From Dolomedes plantarius (Eukaryota > Arthropoda > Arachnida > Araneae > Dolomedidae), in contig OU015503.1 in NCBI GenBank assembly GCA_907164885.2, positions 129,492,877 to 129,556,876 on the forward strand: a stretch of DNA of 64,000 nucleotides, written 5' to 3'. The position numbers and the translations under genes are program-made. The notes under the pieces were generated by a model, which had not been told where the DNA came from, searched no databases, and saw nothing but the letters and a program-made list of their open reading frames with translations. Shown in pieces: positions 61,251 through 64,000 of the stretch (position 1 is the stretch's first letter; each line of letters begins with the position of its first letter).

Positions 61251-63554
61251 TATTTTAATGTTCTTTATCTCATCATGACTGTTTTGGTGGTTTTGGATAT
61301 TTGATGGGCCTTAATTAAGTAAAGATTGATGATTACTTGTATCCGGATACTCTCGAAATAAACCCAGACCATATCTTCAAGATAAGACCAGGCCATCGAT
61401 TCAAAATAAAACCAAGAAGACAAACTGGAATTCCTCACATGTGTGTTAGATAAGATCCCGTGTTTCCCTACTACGAAGTTTTATATTTTGGACTCTGAAT
61501 TTACCCTATATTAGCCTAAGATTACCTGAAAGTGTACGCTTCTAATTGAATATTGACCGAGAGATGTGAGGTACGCCAACTGCAACAATAGGATTAAATT
61601 GTAGAGAAAATTACCTAAGTGCAGAGTCTCGCTTCACATTGATCAAATTAATGAAAACGATTTAAGTCAAAACCAGTTCCTTCCAATAACATGCTACCAA
61701 TAACCCAACTATGATATAATTCCTAATGATCCTACAAAATCCTGAATTCCAAACCGCCTACGACCAATCCAAACGAATGGTAGCTCTGAATATAATGAGT
61801 TTCCGAGGACCTCTGTGGAGCCAGTTGTCACACCGCAGACTGCCACTAATGAAAACCTGTGCTAAGTTCACTGCTACAAAAGTACAAATCCATTTTTCCC
61901 AAGATAAATATGATGTTGTTGAGTGTTATTGGTTGAATTGAAGACAACTTTTGAAAGAATTATTTTAAACCTGCATTTTCCCTAGTTATTTGAAATGTTT
62001 ATTACCTCACCTTAGTTTGTTGGCTGTGCTGAACTGTATTTTTACATTTTAGTTCATGGTGCATTTTGAAAAGTCATTATAAGTATGCCTCCGAAGATAT
62101 TTACCAAAAATTTTAACAATTGTATTTCCTGCGTATCATGAAGCATAACCCTAGTTTTGACAGATCTTTTGATTAATATGCTCCTAATCCAACCATAGTA
62201 ATTTAAATGCAATTCAGACAAGCTGTCCTCACAATTTAAAATAGAAAACCCCATAATTGATAAATTATAGTACAATTTGAATTATACCCTGAATAACGAC
62301 AAACCTCATGAACTCAGAGATCCATTTCCTTCTGATTTTACTTCTTTGGTGCCTAACACCCTTGACTTCCCTTTAGGTGATTAAACTTTGCGTGTCGTCC
62401 AAATAAATTAAATTAATTTTTTAAAAAAACCTATCTTGCTTAAACTTTCTATTAGAAACCTGTTATGTGTGAAATTTCTGGATCGCACGAGTAAAACAAC
62501 CGAATGTGACAACTCTAATTCTTTTGCCTTTTTAATTTCTCTCCTTCTTGAAGCCTCTGTCCTATCACCCCCTCTACTTACATTTTTAGAGGCCATCCCA
62601 GTTGCCTGTTAACTTTATAAACTCCCTTATACTTTTCAGTCACTCAAGGTGCTGAATTAAATAAATACTTAGATTATGCAATGACCAAAGACAAACCATG
62701 GGATGACCACTCCTTGCCCTCCCTCTTCCTTCGGTTCTCTGTTGTCTCATGTCTTCCACCCACTGGAATTCATGAGTGAACAGATTACTTTTTTTCTCTT
62801 GGTTTGGCTTTGGTAACCTTTTCCTTTTTCTGGGTTCAGTGATAGACAACTGAATTCCTTTTGAGCCCCTGCCAACCTGGAGTTTCATTCTCGTGCACTA
62901 TACGCAACCAATTTTGTATTTCCTATGACCTACCAATGCGAGGTTATAGTTTTACCACACAGACACACACAAACACCTTACACAAGTACATATTTTTGAA
63001 AGCAATTGTTGTGATATATTGTATTCCATAATAAAGTATTATGTTTTACATTCCATTTTAAGTGCCCATTGAAATTTTGTTGTGAATATTAGAGTACTGT
63101 CATGATCATCCTAACATAATAACTTAAATGTATTAAAATCTCCATATTTTATTTTGTGAAATGTTATATAGCTTTTATGTCATAATTGTGAATTTCTACT
63201 TACAATTGCTTAACGAGGACTATGCGGAGGAGGCTGAAGTATTGAGGTTTTTGTGTATATTATATGTCACATTATTAGTTAATAATATCAACATCTAGTG
63301 TTCCTATTTTTGTAATATGTTGTGATTTAAGGTTGTAAAAGAATAATTGTTTTGTGATATTTTCATGACTTGTGCGGACACGCAAGAGTGATAACTAGGC
63401 AAAATTTATAGACTTAAATTCCTAAATCAAAATTTCATTTTCATACGCGGTTCTCACCTGATGGAGAGCCTTGCTAAGGGAGCCGGCCTCTCTCGCAAGT
63501 CTTTTCCGGACGGGGGGGGGGGAAATTGAAACAATAAAATTTTATTTTCATTTA
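61251..63554. other. Non-coding interval
   Basis: No gene or repeat is recognised. Short open frames have no family match by eye. A G-run follows CCGGCCTCTCTCGCAAG near 63,484-63,520. Confidence 0.55.
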
Positions 63555-64000
63555 CACTCATGTCCATAATTAAGGATAATTCAGAATCATACGGAAATCG
63601 AAATCTAAAGTAAAAATTTCACCTGTAGAATTATCACACACATCTTCAAGAATAATAAGTCAATTACAGGAAGCCACCAGATGACGCCGATAGTACGTCA
63701 CAATGACGAGAGTGTAAGAGTATATAAGGAATGGTGGCAAAGAAGTAAAATTGTTCACAAGCGTTCTGTAAGCCGCTCAGTGCCATAACCGAATAGTTAT
63801 GACACAGAGGACGCATGTGGATAATTTTTTACGTGGTAGCATTATCGGCCGCCTGGAATGTGGGCGTACTCAGATGGAAGTATCCGAGGAACTTGAAATT
63901 GCCTAAAGTGTCATCTCTAGGCTTTGGCAACGATTCCAAGAGGATGGAAATGTCAGTAGACGTTACAGTACAATAGACGTTACAGTACATGCTGAACAGT
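63555..64000 (+). mobile_element. Second Tc1-type transposon, cut by window edge
   Basis: After TA the end reads CACTCATGTCCATAATTAAG, similar in plan to the end at 59,756. The transposase begins at 63,799. Confidence 0.75.
63799..64000 (+). pseudogene. Tc1 transposase N-terminus, partial
   Basis: ATG at 63,799 reads MTQRTHVDNFLRGSIIGRLE then CGRTQMEVSEELEIA, a stop (TAA near 63,904), and SVISRLWQRFQEDGNVSRR. This is the first HTH region of a Tc1 transposase with an in-frame stop. It runs off the window. It differs in sequence from the 59,756 element, so it is a related family, not a recent copy. Confidence 0.75.

Overview
The window is eukaryotic nuclear DNA: AT-rich, with a spliced gene whose introns reach 14 kb, poly-A/T tracts, and a mixture of animal-type transposons. 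The transposon families (DUF4817-type mariner, Mutator-like, pogo/Tigger, Harbinger, hAT, Helitron, Ty3-type LTR element) fit an arthropod, probably an arachnid. That placement is an inference from family content only.

Left 60% (about 1-38,750): one host gene on the minus strand, the RNA-binding protein 25 (RBM25) orthologue. Ten coding exons were placed by translation and GT-AG sites, and each joins the next in frame. They cover the proline/methionine-rich N-terminus, the RRM, the acidic linker and the start of the charged region. The gene runs off the left edge, so the RE/RD-rich and PWI parts lie outside. Its introns carry old transposon copies: a non-LTR RNase H remnant, a mariner deletion derivative, tRNA-derived SINE-like pieces, Helitrons, a Mutator-like element nested in a Tigger-like element, a Tc1-like element, an hAT MITE with perfect 8-bp target duplications and a piggyBac-like MITE. 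The 14.1-kb first intron is comparatively empty.

Middle (38,750-39,134): a short promoter interval separates RBM25 from a divergent plus-strand exon that encodes the start of a THAP zinc-finger domain. The rest of that THAP gene was not found.

Right 40% (39,800-64,000): almost continuous transposon debris. In order: Helitron ends and tRNA-like sequences; a minus-strand non-LTR retrotransposon (endonuclease, reverse transcriptase, RNase H); a truncated Tc1 transposon; an LTR retrotransposon (47,163-51,319); a Harbinger element (52,267-53,885); an hAT element with an 8-bp target duplication (54,323-56,927); a ZBED5-like hAT remnant; a nearly complete DD34E Tc1 transposon (59,756-61,250); and the start of another Tc1 at the right edge.

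Most notable: the LTR retrotransposon has gag, zinc knuckles and a degenerate protease start, then about 0.88 kb resembling the coiled-coil rod of a host non-muscle-type myosin II heavy chain, then the integrase C-terminal tail. The missing part of pol (rest of protease, reverse transcriptase, RNase H, integrase core) is replaced by the host-like segment, an architecture that recalls gag-host fusions of transducing retroviruses. The myosin blocks are also out of their normal order.
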